A stretch of DNA of 38,503 nt from Nitrosomonas halophila (GCF_900107165.1 NZ_FNOY01000024.1:1-38503); one strand, 5' to 3'. Positions 9,086 through 18,618 are shown, counted from the first letter of the stretch. Notes: a model not told the origin generated them from the letters alone. Translations and numbers: made by a program.

Positions 9086-10309
9086 TTATTCATTCCGTGT
9101 CTTGGAGCTGTGGCCATCCTCAAGCAACGCATCGATCCGGGCCAGGCTGTGCGACCAGTTATAAGCCTGCAGCACCCGGTTTCTGGCTGCCAGCCCTATG
9201 GTGGTCCGCCGCGCGTGCGCTTCGAGTAAGGCATGTACTTGCTCAACGAACTGTTCTGCATTTTCTGCGACACACAGCTCCTCATCCGGTACAGCGTTGA
9301 TGCCTTCCATCGCTTGCAGGGAAGCCACTACCGGTTTCTGCATGGCCATGGCTTCCAATACCTTGTTCTGTATGCCCCGTGCGATGCGCAGGGGCGCAAC
9401 AGCAATCCAGGCATGCTGCAGATAGAGGCGAATATCCTTGACGCCGCCAGTCACCGTGACACCTGGCAGATCAGCCAGGGCCTGCACCGACTTGGCGGGC
9501 CTGGCGCCAACGATATAAAAAACCGCTTGCGGCATGCGCGTGCGGATTTTGGGAAAAATCGCATGTGCAAACCAGTTGACCGCATCGATATTGGCCCAGT
9601 AATCCATGGCACCGGTGAAAACCAGCGGCCTCGCACCCACTGGATAGGGATTGGCATAATTCTCCGCTGGTGAAAAGAAATCGGTGTCGACACCGTTATT
9701 GAAGAAGGTCGTTTTATGCGCTGCTTCCGGCGCAAGCTGCTTGAATAAGCCGGCCTCCTTTTCCGAGACGAACGTTGCGCTATCGAATTCACTGGCCACT
9801 TTTCGTTCATAATCGAGCAGGCATGCGGATTCGCGGCGGTACAGCCAGTTGAAAGGCCAGGCCTTGGACAGTGCGTACTGCTGCCATTTATCGGAATCCA
9901 CATCGACAAAATCGATGATGCGCCGGATATGTGCCGCACGGCTGAGAAATTGCGCCATGGCTGCAGAAAATACCACCGCATCCTGCACTGCTTCTTTCTG
10001 CAGCGTCTCTTCTACCCACCGCTGAAGCTGGCGGTTGCGATAGTAAGCCAGCGTCAACGGTTGGTTGCCTAATAGTGCGGGCAGGCTGCGGAGACGAGCT
10101 GCCACTGGATTGAGCGGCACCAGGCAGCTTGCCTGGCAGTAACTTTTCACTTCCTGCGCGTATCGCCAATCCTTTTCGTCATCGACGAAGGTACCCAGAT
10201 ATATACGGTAGCGCTTGCTCAGATGTTGCAACAAGTGAAACGAACGGATTTTGTCACCCTTGTTGGGCGGGAAAGGAATCCTGTGCGTCAGATAGAGCAG
10301 TCCCTGCAT
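9086..10309 (-). CDS. Glycosyltransferase, XrtA/EPS type (TIGR03087-like)
   Basis: A 407-residue GT-B glycosyltransferase starting MQGLLYLTHRIPFPPNKGDK, a hallmark of the PEP-CTERM/EpsH1-associated family whose members carry the RIPFPPNKGDKIR loop. The C-terminal domain includes LVFTGAMDYWANIDAVNWF and the donor-binding region GIQNKVLEAMAMQKPVVAS. It is probably cytoplasmic or membrane-peripheral and extends the lipid-linked oligosaccharide. The gap to the FemAB-like gene upstream is 6 bases, and 38 bases separate its stop from the xrtA start. Confidence 0.93.
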   Translation of the reverse strand: MQGLLYLTHRIPFPPNKGDKIRSFHLLQHLSKRYRIYLGTFVDDEKDWRYAQEVKSYCQASCLVPLNPVAARLRSLPALLGNQPLTLAYYRNRQLQRWVEETLQKEAVQDAVVFSAAMAQFLSRAAHIRRIIDFVDVDSDKWQQYALSKAWPFNWLYRRESACLLDYERKVASEFDSATFVSEKEAGLFKQLAPEAAHKTTFFNNGVDTDFFSPAENYANPYPVGARPLVFTGAMDYWANIDAVNWFAHAIFPKIRTRMPQAVFYIVGARPAKSVQALADLPGVTVTGGVKDIRLYLQHAWIAVAPLRIARGIQNKVLEAMAMQKPVVASLQAMEGINAVPDEELCVAENAEQFVEQVHALLEAHARRTTIGLAARNRVLQAYNWSHSLARIDALLEDGHSSKTRNE

Positions 10310-10315
10310 GCTTGG

Positions 10316-11395
10316 CTAGCCCAGATTTTTCACAATATAGGGGCCAATCCGGTTTGCGAGAGGCAACGGCAGTTTTCTCCAGGCTTTGATGAACAATTGA
10401 TATTTGGGGTTGAGCGGATTGTGCTCGGGAATGGACTGGAGGCGATGAAGCTGGTATTCGTAAAAGAGTGGTTGCGGCTCGAATCCCCAGTTTCTTTTGA
10501 AACTGTAGGAGCCTGTATCACGTTTGCTGCGGCCGAAATCGAACACCCGATAGCCGCGTTCACAGGCACGGCGCATCAACTCCCAGTACATGAAGTCATT
10601 GCCTGCCAGATCACGCGCGGCATCGGTTCCTCCACCGTAATAGGGCAACACTTCATCCCGAAAATAAAAGCTCAGGACAGCACTGATGAGTTGATCCTCT
10701 TTGGTCACCACCAGTAATTCACAATCCTTGCCAAAGGTTTCCTTGAGCAGTTGAAAGTATCGTTTCGAAAAAACGGGTGTGCCCAGCCGCAGCACACTGA
10801 TTGAATACGCCTGAAAGAAGCGCTCAACGCCTTCATCCAGCTGGCTTTGCAGTCCATGTTTGATGCCCTTGCGCACCATCGCCCGCTGCTTGCGGGGAAT
10901 GGCGAGCATGTTTTGTTCCGGATCGGGATCGATCGATTTGCGGAAAGTGACGTATAAATCCTTGGTTGGCCAATCCGGATGAACGGGATGAAGGTGCCGA
11001 TATTCCAGGTAATCCACCTTGAGATGTTTCGCCAAGGCCTGCGCGGCCTGATCGAGACGGCTGCGCGCGCCCGAGGAGATCGCAGCGATACCCCCATAGA
11101 CACAGAATGGCAGAGCGCTCAGGCTATGGCCAAATAGCCGGCTGTCGATTTCCGCCAGTGGCAGTATGCCCTGGATCTGGCCATCGTTCTCAACGTAAAG
11201 AAACCAGGTTTTATGGCCGAATGCCCGTTCGATCACATGCTGCCAACCCGCGCGGTGAAAAAAGGTGGCCTCCGGGCAGGTCTCGACAAATGCATCCCAG
11301 GCATCATGGTTATCCGCTTGCAAAATGGAAACATCTGAAATTCCACCCGGCAATAGATTGACTAGGTCATGCACAGCAGAATTGGCCATGCTCAT
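10316..11395 (-). CDS. FemAB-related protein of the XrtA system (TIGR03019-like)
   Basis: A 359-residue GNAT-fold FemAB-like protein. Visible features are the N-terminal CPEATFFHRAGWQHVIERAF, the central LAIPRKQRAMVRKGIKHGL, and the conserved C-terminal block YYGGGTDAARDLAGNDFMYW followed by GYRVFDFGRSKRDTGSYSFK. These identify the PEP-CTERM system FemAB group. The family is assumed to transfer an aminoacyl or acyl group during exopolysaccharide assembly; the reaction is not known. Its ATG overlaps the deacetylase stop by four bases (ATGA). It is the third FemAB/CelD-fold gene in the operon but the only one of the standard XrtA subtype. Confidence 0.92.
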   Translation of the reverse strand: MSMANSAVHDLVNLLPGGISDVSILQADNHDAWDAFVETCPEATFFHRAGWQHVIERAFGHKTWFLYVENDGQIQGILPLAEIDSRLFGHSLSALPFCVYGGIAAISSGARSRLDQAAQALAKHLKVDYLEYRHLHPVHPDWPTKDLYVTFRKSIDPDPEQNMLAIPRKQRAMVRKGIKHGLQSQLDEGVERFFQAYSISVLRLGTPVFSKRYFQLLKETFGKDCELLVVTKEDQLISAVLSFYFRDEVLPYYGGGTDAARDLAGNDFMYWELMRRACERGYRVFDFGRSKRDTGSYSFKRNWGFEPQPLFYEYQLHRLQSIPEHNPLNPKYQLFIKAWRKLPLPLANRIGPYIVKNLG

Positions 11396-12231
11396 GTCAG
11401 TTGCTTCAGGAAAACCTGGTCCATCCGCCCCCAGTGAAAATGCCGGGTCAAGGCGGCGAGCCGATTCTCCATGCGGCCCAGATTGAGATAGTGGCGGAAA
11501 CGGGTTTTGAAATTGATCGCCTGCTGACGCGGCTGATCCGGATCAATTTCCCAGGGGTGAAAATAAAAAATGACTGGCTGGCGATCTACCGTATTGACCC
11601 GCTGCAGGCACCAGCGGGAAACGGCATAGGGCCAAAGCCGGAAATAACCGCCTCCTCCACTGGGCAAATTACGGCCAAACATGCGTACCGTGGTAACCGG
11701 CAGTTCCAGCAATTTCCCTGAAGGGTTGGGGTGGAAAGCAAAGCGTGGCGCTTCGGGCATGCCATAGTGATCATGCCGTACCGGATAAATGCTTGAACTG
11801 TATCGATAGCCTGCCTCTTCGAGGCAATCCAGCGCCCAGAGATTATGGCCGTCAATCGAAAAGCTGGGTGCACGATAACCTGCTATCGGCAGGCCACCGA
11901 TATCTTCCAGCAGCTGCTTGCTGCGAATAATATCGTCACGAAATTGTGCCGGATTCATTTCGGTCACACGATGATGGGCATACCCATGGCTCGCCAGCTC
12001 GTGACCGTTGGCGACGATCTGCTGCACCATGGCCGGGTAACGTTCCGCTATCCAACCCAGGGTGAAGAAAGTTGCCTTGATATCGTTTTCATCCAACAGG
12101 TCGAGAATCCGGTCGACGTTACGTTCCACCCGGCAAGGCAGCGTCTCCCATTCCGATCTCGGGATATAGGGCGAGAAAGCCGATACCTGGAAATAATCCT
12201 CCACATCGATAGTCAGTGCGTTACGCATCAT
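11392..12231 (-). CDS. XrtA-system polysaccharide deacetylase (DUF3473, TIGR03006-like)
   Basis: A 279-residue carbohydrate esterase 4 protein. NodB motifs are visible: TIDVEDYFQV (motif 1 with catalytic Asp and metal Asp), ELASHGYAHHRV (motif 2), AGYRAPSFSID (motif 3), and the C-terminal YFHPWEIDPDQPR typical of DUF3473. No signal peptide is seen, so it may act in the cytoplasm or on the inner leaflet, deacetylating an N-acetylhexosamine. Two adjacent ATG codons (12231 and 12228) could start it. It sits 15 bases after the ATPase gene and overlaps the FemAB-like gene by four bases. Confidence 0.95.
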   Translation of the reverse strand: MMRNALTIDVEDYFQVSAFSPYIPRSEWETLPCRVERNVDRILDLLDENDIKATFFTLGWIAERYPAMVQQIVANGHELASHGYAHHRVTEMNPAQFRDDIIRSKQLLEDIGGLPIAGYRAPSFSIDGHNLWALDCLEEAGYRYSSSIYPVRHDHYGMPEAPRFAFHPNPSGKLLELPVTTVRMFGRNLPSGGGGYFRLWPYAVSRWCLQRVNTVDRQPVIFYFHPWEIDPDQPRQQAINFKTRFRHYLNLGRMENRLAALTRHFHWGRMDQVFLKQLT

Positions 12232-12246
12232 ATTGATCAGGCCAGT

Positions 12247-13089
12247 TTAGTCATCGTTTACGAAAGCATCCACAGGATCGAATTCTTGTCGTATATCCAG
12301 CAACACTTCATTTGCTTCTGCTCTGCCCAGCGACTGCAATTCCTCCAGGCACCCCATGATCAGCAAACGATCACAGAACAAATTGATCTTGCGTGGAATG
12401 CCCCCGGAATAAGTGTGAATGATTTCGAAAATTTCATCCTGAAAAGCAGGATTACCCGCCCAGCCCGCTTTTTGCAAACGGTGCTCGATATAGGCTCTGG
12501 TTTCGTCCAGATCCAGTGGACCCAGATGATAAGTGGCGATGACTCTTTGTCTGAGCTGCTGCATCTGACTGCCCAGCAATGTTCGCCTGAATTCAGGCTG
12601 GCCCAGCAGGAAGGTCTGCAGCAGCGGCCGGTCATCGGTTTGAAAATTGGATAGCATGCGCAGTTCTTCAAGTGTCTGCTGGGAAAGATTCTGCGCTTCG
12701 TCCACCACCAGCAGCGCCCGCTTACCCGCCCGGTCGAGTTGACGCATGAACTGTTCGAGTTCAAGCAGCAAAGCTGCTTTCGACAGATTCTCATACGGCA
12801 ATCCAAAAGCGGCCGTCACCATCCGTAAAACATCATCCGGATCCAGCCGGGTGCTCACGAGTTGCGCGGCAGCGATCCGCTCCCGCTCGAGCTTCTGAAA
12901 AAGATAACGCATCAGCGTCGTCTTGCCGGCCCCTACTTCGCCGGTAATGATGATGAAGCCGTCTTCTTGGGACAGGCCATATTCAAGATAGGCCGCGGCA
13001 CGCTTGTGCCCTTTGCTGCCAAAAAAGAAATTCGGGTCAGGTTTTAGTTGAAAAGGTTTCTCGGCAAAGCCGTAATAGGAAAGATACAT
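12247..13089 (-). CDS. XrtA-associated secretion ATPase (TIGR03015-like)
   Basis: A 280-residue AAA ATPase of the ExeA/GspA type. It begins MYLSYYGFAEKPFQLKPDP, shows Walker A GEVGAGKTT at residues ~51-59 and Walker B ALLVVDEAQNL, and ends with the GGIPRKINLFCDRLL sensor-2 helix. This matches the putative secretion ATPase of PEP-CTERM loci. It probably works in the cytoplasm to energise or assemble the export apparatus, by analogy to GspA. It lies between the outer-membrane barrel gene (16 bases upstream) and the deacetylase gene. Confidence 0.94.
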   Translation of the reverse strand: MYLSYYGFAEKPFQLKPDPNFFFGSKGHKRAAAYLEYGLSQEDGFIIITGEVGAGKTTLMRYLFQKLERERIAAAQLVSTRLDPDDVLRMVTAAFGLPYENLSKAALLLELEQFMRQLDRAGKRALLVVDEAQNLSQQTLEELRMLSNFQTDDRPLLQTFLLGQPEFRRTLLGSQMQQLRQRVIATYHLGPLDLDETRAYIEHRLQKAGWAGNPAFQDEIFEIIHTYSGGIPRKINLFCDRLLIMGCLEELQSLGRAEANEVLLDIRQEFDPVDAFVNDD

Positions 13090-13105
13090 AACTGATTAAG
13101 TAATT

Positions 13106-14668
13106 CTAGAAATTCATGCGCACAGAAGCGGTTATGGCATTGGCGCTGAAATCGGCATTACTGCGGTTGGATGACCGACGATGGTGACGATAGCGAAGTA
13201 ATCCATTGATATGGGGCGTAATCCGCTTATTCAGGCTCAGCATGAAGATATAGAGATCATCATCCTGGTCGGTCATACCGAAACGAATCCGGGTATAGCC
13301 AAAATTGAAATTGGCACTGGTCAATGCCGTCAGGCGATGATTCAACAGCACATTCCCTCCAGTCTGGGTAGTGTTCCTGGTGAGGAACGCATTCCCGATC
13401 CCGATCAATGATTCGTCTTCTTCATCCGGTGTAAAGGCCTTTCTGGAGAAATTGTAGGCACGAAACACCAGGGAATTTTTTTTGCCCTGAAGTACCAGCG
13501 AAGCCTGCAGGCGTTTGAGCAGAAACAGGCGATTGGTCAGGAAATTGTTTGGGTCCGAAAAAGAAAGTGGCAGACCTTGATCGAGTAATTGCCCGCCATC
13601 CTGGAGACCGGGAAGAAACTGCCCCAGAGCGCCTGGATCGATAATCGACCCTCCCAACATGGATTGCTGGCCAAAAGTGGTAATATCTTCCAGATAACTC
13701 AAGTTCCAGACTGTGCGGCGCGTACGATGATCAATCGACGCTGCATAGGTATTACCAAAGAATCGCTGTCCGGCCGATGCATTGACATTGGTTCTTGTCG
13801 TGGGCACCCAGGAAAAACCAGCTGTCCAGAAATGACTGGAAGACTTGCCCCTGATCGAGATAAAACTGTTGCGCTCATAGCCACCGGTACCAATCAGACT
13901 GAATTGAGGTGTGATGACATAACGCAGCGTACCGGCACTCCGCTCCAGCTCCAGTGTTCCCATACTAAGACCGGAACGTTCTCGGTCAATTTTGGTGTGA
14001 TTGTAATTGATCCCCCAGCCCAGTGTTCTGAATGCTGAACCGCTGTTCATGGAAAGGTTCACCGAATCGATAGTATTACTAAAGAACTGTTGTGCACTCG
14101 AACTGACAGCACTCCGGACATAGCGCAACTCACCGGAAGCCAAATTCTTGAACCGGTGCCGTGCATAGGGGCTGATACTCCAGGTACGAATATCCCTGAG
14201 ATTACCGGTCAAATTGGTATTATCAAATGCAGGAGGGCCGAATAGAAAAGCATTCTGCTGACTGATGGCCGCACGCCCATCCACAAAAAAGCGCTCTTTG
14301 ATAATCTCGGCGGTTCCATTGGCGTTTAGCCAATGCCGCATCAGTACACGCTCACTTTTCGCAAAAATGAGATTATTCAAGGTGTAATTGATATTCGTGT
14401 TGAAGCGACGGCCCTCGCCCCTGATCCCCAGGCCTGGATTGATTTCTGAGACAAAATCCCCGCCGCCGTCGCCAACCACCCCACCAAACCCGGCACCGAT
14501 TCCACCGAGTCCGATATTATCTGTATAGGTTCCGCTCAATGTCAATCGAGGTTGAATATTCCATTCGGCAGCATTCGCCTGCAATCCCCAGTAACCCGAA
14601 CCTGCCAGGCAAACAAGCCAGAAATATATGCGATGAAAGGAATACTTAAAGTAGCTGAATGCTTTCAT
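13106..14668 (-). CDS. XrtA-system outer-membrane beta-barrel protein (TIGR03016-like)
   Basis: A 520-residue protein starting at the ATG that shares one base with the kinase stop (TGATG); a TTG one codon upstream is less likely. Residues 1-33 form a signal peptide (hydrophobic FWLVCLAGSGYWGL, Ala-x-Ala near QANA). The rest alternates aromatic and polar residues in beta-strand fashion (PRLTLSGTYTDNIGLGG, TNINYTLNNL, GLLRYRHHRRSSN) and ends ITASVRMNF with a terminal Phe, as expected of an outer-membrane barrel. In XrtA loci this family is proposed as part of the outer-membrane export path; that role is inferred from context. Confidence 0.9.
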   Translation of the reverse strand: MKAFSYFKYSFHRIYFWLVCLAGSGYWGLQANAAEWNIQPRLTLSGTYTDNIGLGGIGAGFGGVVGDGGGDFVSEINPGLGIRGEGRRFNTNINYTLNNLIFAKSERVLMRHWLNANGTAEIIKERFFVDGRAAISQQNAFLFGPPAFDNTNLTGNLRDIRTWSISPYARHRFKNLASGELRYVRSAVSSSAQQFFSNTIDSVNLSMNSGSAFRTLGWGINYNHTKIDRERSGLSMGTLELERSAGTLRYVITPQFSLIGTGGYERNSFISIRGKSSSHFWTAGFSWVPTTRTNVNASAGQRFFGNTYAASIDHRTRRTVWNLSYLEDITTFGQQSMLGGSIIDPGALGQFLPGLQDGGQLLDQGLPLSFSDPNNFLTNRLFLLKRLQASLVLQGKKNSLVFRAYNFSRKAFTPDEEDESLIGIGNAFLTRNTTQTGGNVLLNHRLTALTSANFNFGYTRIRFGMTDQDDDLYIFMLSLNKRITPHINGLLRYRHHRRSSNRSNADFSANAITASVRMNF

Positions 14669-15570
14669 CAATAATAGTAACCGTAGTATCCAGCATTATG
14701 GGATGCGCGCGCCTTGTTATAAATCAGATTAATCACATCGCATGCTTCAATCTGCCGCAAGGCCTCCTTGACAGTCTGCTGAGTGGTCCTTTCCGCCTCC
14801 ACCACCAGTACAATCTGTCCCATCTGGCTTGCAAGCACACGCGCCTCGCTGGTGAGCAACAACGGTGGAGAATCAAAAATCACCACGCGGTCATGATAAC
14901 GTTGCGCGAGCTCTTCGAGAATGGCGTGCATACTCTGACTTGCCAATAATTCAGTGGCATGGGAATGTCTTGCACCGGCAGGAATCAACGTCAGTTTCTC
15001 GACATTGGTTTTGATCAGGACATCGGATACCGCCAGTTTCGGATCAAGAATAATATCCAGCAAGCCAGGCATTTCCGGATTAAAACGGAGTGTTCTTGGA
15101 ATCGAGGGCCGGGCCACATCGGCATCAACCAACAATACCCGATGATCCATTTCCATCGCGATACTCATTGCCAGGTTGATTGAGCAGAAACTTTTCCCTT
15201 CGCCCGCCAATGAACTGGTCACCATAATCAAGTTCCCATTCTTGATCCCGCTATTTTCATTGAATGCATTGGAAAGCAGTGGACGCTTGATCAACCGGAA
15301 TTGCTCCGCCACCAGTGACTTGGTGTGATGTGGTGTGACGACACCTTTATCGTGCAAACCATCCAGATCAATCTCTATACGTTTCGCCGCATGCGTAATA
15401 CCGCGCGTTTCAGCATCTTTTCCACTTTCAGGGTTAGGCGCGCTATCGAGCAACTTGGAGGACGAAGGAATCGATGATGAAGCGTCGCCCTCTTGCAATG
15501 GCATTTGGGTGGCCTTGGATGAACGATTATTTTTATCCAGTTTTCCTGCAGCTCTTTCGATAAGACTCAT
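14668..15570 (-). CDS. XrtA-associated CpsD/BY-type tyrosine autokinase
   Basis: A 300-residue cytoplasmic bacterial tyrosine kinase. The start MSLIERAAGKL is typical of the XrtA subfamily (TIGR03018) and has a strong GGAGGGGGC directly before ATG 15570; a longer frame adds only six residues. Walker A is SSLAGEGKSFCSINL, Walker A' is RVLLVDADVARPSIPRTL, and Walker B is VVIFDSPPLL. The C-terminus ends NAGYYGYYY, a Tyr cluster suited to autophosphorylation. It should pair with the Wzz-like protein encoded just upstream, whose C-terminal cytoplasmic segment activates such kinases, and so tune chain length and export. The gap to that gene is 72 bases. Confidence 0.94.
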   Translation of the reverse strand: MSLIERAAGKLDKNNRSSKATQMPLQEGDASSSIPSSSKLLDSAPNPESGKDAETRGITHAAKRIEIDLDGLHDKGVVTPHHTKSLVAEQFRLIKRPLLSNAFNENSGIKNGNLIMVTSSLAGEGKSFCSINLAMSIAMEMDHRVLLVDADVARPSIPRTLRFNPEMPGLLDIILDPKLAVSDVLIKTNVEKLTLIPAGARHSHATELLASQSMHAILEELAQRYHDRVVIFDSPPLLLTSEARVLASQMGQIVLVVEAERTTQQTVKEALRQIEACDVINLIYNKARASHNAGYYGYYY

Positions 15571-15642
15571 GCCCCCTCCATCATCCAATACCTGAATTTA
15601 TCCATGACTCGCCAGCACTGACAACAATCCACTCTTTCCAAA

Positions 15643-17196
15643 TCAAGGCTGTGCCAATGCCGCACTCGGTGTATTCATATAAACCATCAATACCACATAA
15701 CAGGTCATCAGCATCAGCAGGGAAATTCCAAATGCGAAAAGACGTCCCTTCCGTTTTTTCTTTTCTTGCTCAGTCCAAATCATGGGAATCGTTCCCAGAA
15801 TTGGCAATCCCGTTATCTCGCGCAAACTGCCCTGGCTGTGGAAAGTTGGACGTATCTGACTGATGATGAAAGCCATACCCACACCCACCAATAAAGCGCC
15901 CAGAAAGACGATTGTGAAGAATTTGCTGCGATCGGGTCCCGAGGGCATATCCGGCACGGTAGGGGGATCAATGATCCTGAACGACATCAATCCTGTCGTG
16001 GATGTCATTTCTCCGGAAATCTCGGCCGAAGCCCTGCGCTCCAGGAGTTTCTCGTAATTGGCCTTGTTCACATTATAATCACGGTTGAGTTGCTGCATTT
16101 CCACCTCCACCGCAGGCACCATGGCACTCATCGATTTAAGCCGTTCATATCGGGACTCATACTCGGCCACACGCGCCTTCATGGAAGCCACCAGCGCCTC
16201 GGCTTCGGTTAAAGCAATGTTCAGTTGCTGCATCATCGGATCGTAACTTTTACCCTGCATATGGGCAGTCCCAGCAAGCTTGGCTTCCTCGATTTTGCGT
16301 TCTTCTAATTGAGAGATCAGTCGTTTGGTTGCCACCACATCCGGGTGTTGGTCGGTAAAATTCAGCATCAGATTATCCAGATTGGTACTCAGTGCCTGAA
16401 TACGGGAATCAATCTCCGGATTCACGATGCTTTGCGGTGAGATTTCGCTCGCCTCCAGCAGCAACACCGGCTCATCGCCTGTGATTTGTCTTTTAACCGC
16501 GTCTCTGGCTTGTTCAGCCTCGACCAGCGCCAGCTTGGCTTTCTCCAGTTCTTCCATTGAAGCCACCAGCTGTGTGTAATAATCCCCCTGCCCAGGCAAC
16601 AAACCGAGATTTTTTTGCTTAAAGGCCGTCAGCGCGGCTTCGGCCGCAACCAGCTTTTCTTCATAGGCGGCAATCTGTTGATCGATGAAACGCAAGGCCG
16701 AAGTCGAATCCTGGCGTTTTCCCTCCAGACCGCCTTCGACAAAAATGGTCAATAACGCCTGCACAATATCCTTGGCAAGCCCGGGATCCTTGTCATCGTA
16801 TGCAATCGTAAAAATATTATCCCGCCCGGTTGAAGCAAGCTTGATATCTTTCATCAACGAAGTCACCAATCTATCTTTTGCGCTATCACTCGTAACCTTG
16901 AGATCCAGATCCACCATACGGATAATCCGCTCCACATTGGGACGGCTGATCAGTGTACGGCTCATGATGTTAACTTGCTGTTCGGGATTGGGCGCCACGG
17001 TCATGCCCGCCATCAGAGGTCGAAGAATACTTTGGGTGTCGACATAAATCCGGGCAGAAGCCTGGTAATTATCAGGCATCTGATAGACGAACAGCCACCC
17101 CAGAATCGCCACGAACCAGGCAACCGCAACGGATACCCAGCGGTACTTCCAGACACCCTTGATGTAAATCAGCAATTGGGCGATCAATTCATCCAT
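15643..17196 (-). CDS. XrtA-system polysaccharide chain length determinant (Wzz/GumC-like)
   Basis: A 517-residue inner-membrane co-polymerase (TIGR03007-like). It has a transmembrane helix at ~20-42, a periplasmic N-terminal Wzz domain (DNYQASARIYVDTQSILRPL), a long coiled-coil from ~180 to 400 rich in Glu, Lys and Ala, and a Pro-rich PPTVPDMPSGPDRSK before a second helix (VFLGALLVGVGMAFIIS). A third hydrophobic segment near the C-terminus (ISLLMLMTCYVVLMVYM) is typical of the XrtA variant. It controls polymer length with the tyrosine kinase encoded next. It lies 55 bases after the export protein gene. Confidence 0.95.
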   Translation of the reverse strand: MDELIAQLLIYIKGVWKYRWVSVAVAWFVAILGWLFVYQMPDNYQASARIYVDTQSILRPLMAGMTVAPNPEQQVNIMSRTLISRPNVERIIRMVDLDLKVTSDSAKDRLVTSLMKDIKLASTGRDNIFTIAYDDKDPGLAKDIVQALLTIFVEGGLEGKRQDSTSALRFIDQQIAAYEEKLVAAEAALTAFKQKNLGLLPGQGDYYTQLVASMEELEKAKLALVEAEQARDAVKRQITGDEPVLLLEASEISPQSIVNPEIDSRIQALSTNLDNLMLNFTDQHPDVVATKRLISQLEERKIEEAKLAGTAHMQGKSYDPMMQQLNIALTEAEALVASMKARVAEYESRYERLKSMSAMVPAVEVEMQQLNRDYNVNKANYEKLLERRASAEISGEMTSTTGLMSFRIIDPPTVPDMPSGPDRSKFFTIVFLGALLVGVGMAFIISQIRPTFHSQGSLREITGLPILGTIPMIWTEQEKKKRKGRLFAFGISLLMLMTCYVVLMVYMNTPSAALAQP

Positions 17197-17251
17197 TTTG
17201 GATTACCCCGCTTTCGATGATGCATATACTCAGACCAAATAGAACTGACAA

Positions 17252-17869
17252 TTAAAAATAGCTTTCTGGAATGACCAGCACATCTCCCTGATACATGGGC
17301 ACGTTGGCGGAAATATCACCATCCCGGAGCAGGTCATCCAGTCTGACACGGAACTCTTGCTGGCTGCCATCGATATAGCGAATGATCCGGGCACGATTGC
17401 CGGCAGCAAAGTCGGTCAACCCGCCCACAGCAATCATGACATCCATCAGCGACATGTTTTCACTATAGGGGAGCGCCTGGGGTTGCGCAGCTTCCCCAAT
17501 CACCCTGATCTGTTCGCTGAAAGGCCCGACAAATCCAGTGATCACGACAGTGACAACCGGCTGTTGCAAATACTTCGACAGCGTTTCTTCGATATCGCGC
17601 GCCAGTTCGGTTGAGGTTTTGCCGCTGGCCGGCAAATCTTCGACCAGGGGAGTCGTGATTTTGCCATCCGGTCGAACCGGCACACTCATCGATATCTCCG
17701 GATTACGCCAGACAATAATGTTCAATGTATCGCCGGGCCCGATCAGATAATCATGCGGAATTTTCTCCCCCTCGGTAGTAAGCAGTGGATAAGTTTTGCA
17801 CCCACCTATGACTAGCAGGACAATAATGATTAAACAGTTAACTAGCCAGTCTTTGATTGGAATATTCAC
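17252..17869 (-). CDS. XrtA-system polysaccharide export lipoprotein (Wza/EpsE-like)
   Basis: A 205-residue outer-membrane polysaccharide export protein, first gene of the operon. The N-terminus has a lipoprotein signal: CLIIIVLLVIGGCKTY with lipobox Cys at ~24. It is followed by the polysaccharide export domain (YLIGPGDTLNIIVWRNPEISMSVPVRPDGKI) and one SLBB-like domain (VIGEAAQPQALPYSENMSLMDVM). It is shorter than Wza of E. coli, as usual for the XrtA form (TIGR03027). The start is GTG at 17869 with GAGGG six bases before it. It sits opposite the VOC gene across a 749-base intergenic region that must hold the operon promoter. Confidence 0.95.
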   Translation of the reverse strand: MNIPIKDWLVNCLIIIVLLVIGGCKTYPLLTTEGEKIPHDYLIGPGDTLNIIVWRNPEISMSVPVRPDGKITTPLVEDLPASGKTSTELARDIEETLSKYLQQPVVTVVITGFVGPFSEQIRVIGEAAQPQALPYSENMSLMDVMIAVGGLTDFAAGNRARIIRYIDGSQQEFRVRLDDLLRDGDISANVPMYQGDVLVIPESYF

Positions 17870-17986
17870 ACGGAACCCTCACTAAATTGATAGTCTGCTG
17901 AGATTGACCTGATTTTGATATGGCCTAATCATAAAGCAAAATGTATTATCCATAACGTAAAATTTAGGCATGAATCCCCATGTACT

Positions 17987-18002
17987 TGCAACAAAACCAC
18001 CA
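17987..18002 (-). promoter_or_regulatory. Candidate sigma-54 promoter for the EPS operon
   Basis: On the minus strand the sequence reads TGGTGGTTTTGTTGCA. It has the invariant GG and GC dinucleotides with 10 bases between them and a full TTGCA -12 element; the CACG part of the -24 box is not conserved. Transcription would start near 17975, about 105 bases before the GTG of the export lipoprotein. PrsK/PrsR and RpoN are known partners of PEP-CTERM/XrtA systems, which makes sigma-54 control reasonable. The match is partial, so this is a candidate only. Confidence 0.35.
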
Positions 18003-18554
18003 CCCGAGAAACGCCATATCTATCCTATGTATCTGCGTCTAACACGATAAAAAAGCCTATCACTTTTCTTGAAGGAAAATGTGATCAATCCCACTGACAG
18101 TCGCCGGCATCCCGTAATTTGCATCCTCTCCATGTCGTGGAAAATTGCAGACTCATATATCTGTGACGCCCAGGTTCACGCTTATGGATTTTGCAACTGC
18201 GGCTTGATTTACAAACTGGCATATCGTTGTCCAATGTCCCGAAAATTGTACGACTCGGTCCTGAGCCTTATCGCCACCAGATAAATACGAAGAGGATCAC
18301 TGATTCTTATTATCATGGCCTCTGCTGACTATATATAAACACAATGGCAATCAATTCAGGCACACACTCAGGCCATTGCCAAAAGCCTGATGACAGGTTT
18401 ACGGAAAGTCGAGAGAAAACTGAAGCATCGATGATCAATTAATAAATCCGGTCCCAGGCCTGAAATTCCAAACATGCCAAGACATCAATCTGATTTTGCA
18501 CGATGCATCATGCTCAAACACAAGAAAACTTAATGATACTCACATTGTCAACGT

Positions 18555-18560
18555 TATAAT
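18555..18560 (+). promoter_or_regulatory. Possible -10 element of the VOC gene
   Basis: A perfect TATAAT lies 58 bases before the ATG at 18619. No good -35 hexamer is found 16-18 bases upstream, so support is weak. Confidence 0.25.
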
Positions 18561-18618
18561 CAGCAAGCAGGTTTGGCGTGCAAGACTGAACAATTACTCT
18601 AAGTTGGAGGTGGTGTCT

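Larger units (their letters stand above)
17870..18618. other. Divergent intergenic region upstream of the EPS operon
   Basis: About 750 bases with no convincing gene between the export lipoprotein (leftward) and the VOC protein (rightward). Short open frames here lack recognisable domains or good ribosome sites. It is richer in A+T than its neighbours. It holds the candidate sigma-54 site described separately and a TATAAT at 18555-18560. The length suggests room for activator binding sites or a long leader. Confidence 0.6.

Noticed and set aside
18217..18232. Plus-strand TGGCATATCGTTGTCC as a sigma-54 site
   Set aside because: The TTG is one base out of register and the invariant GC is missing.
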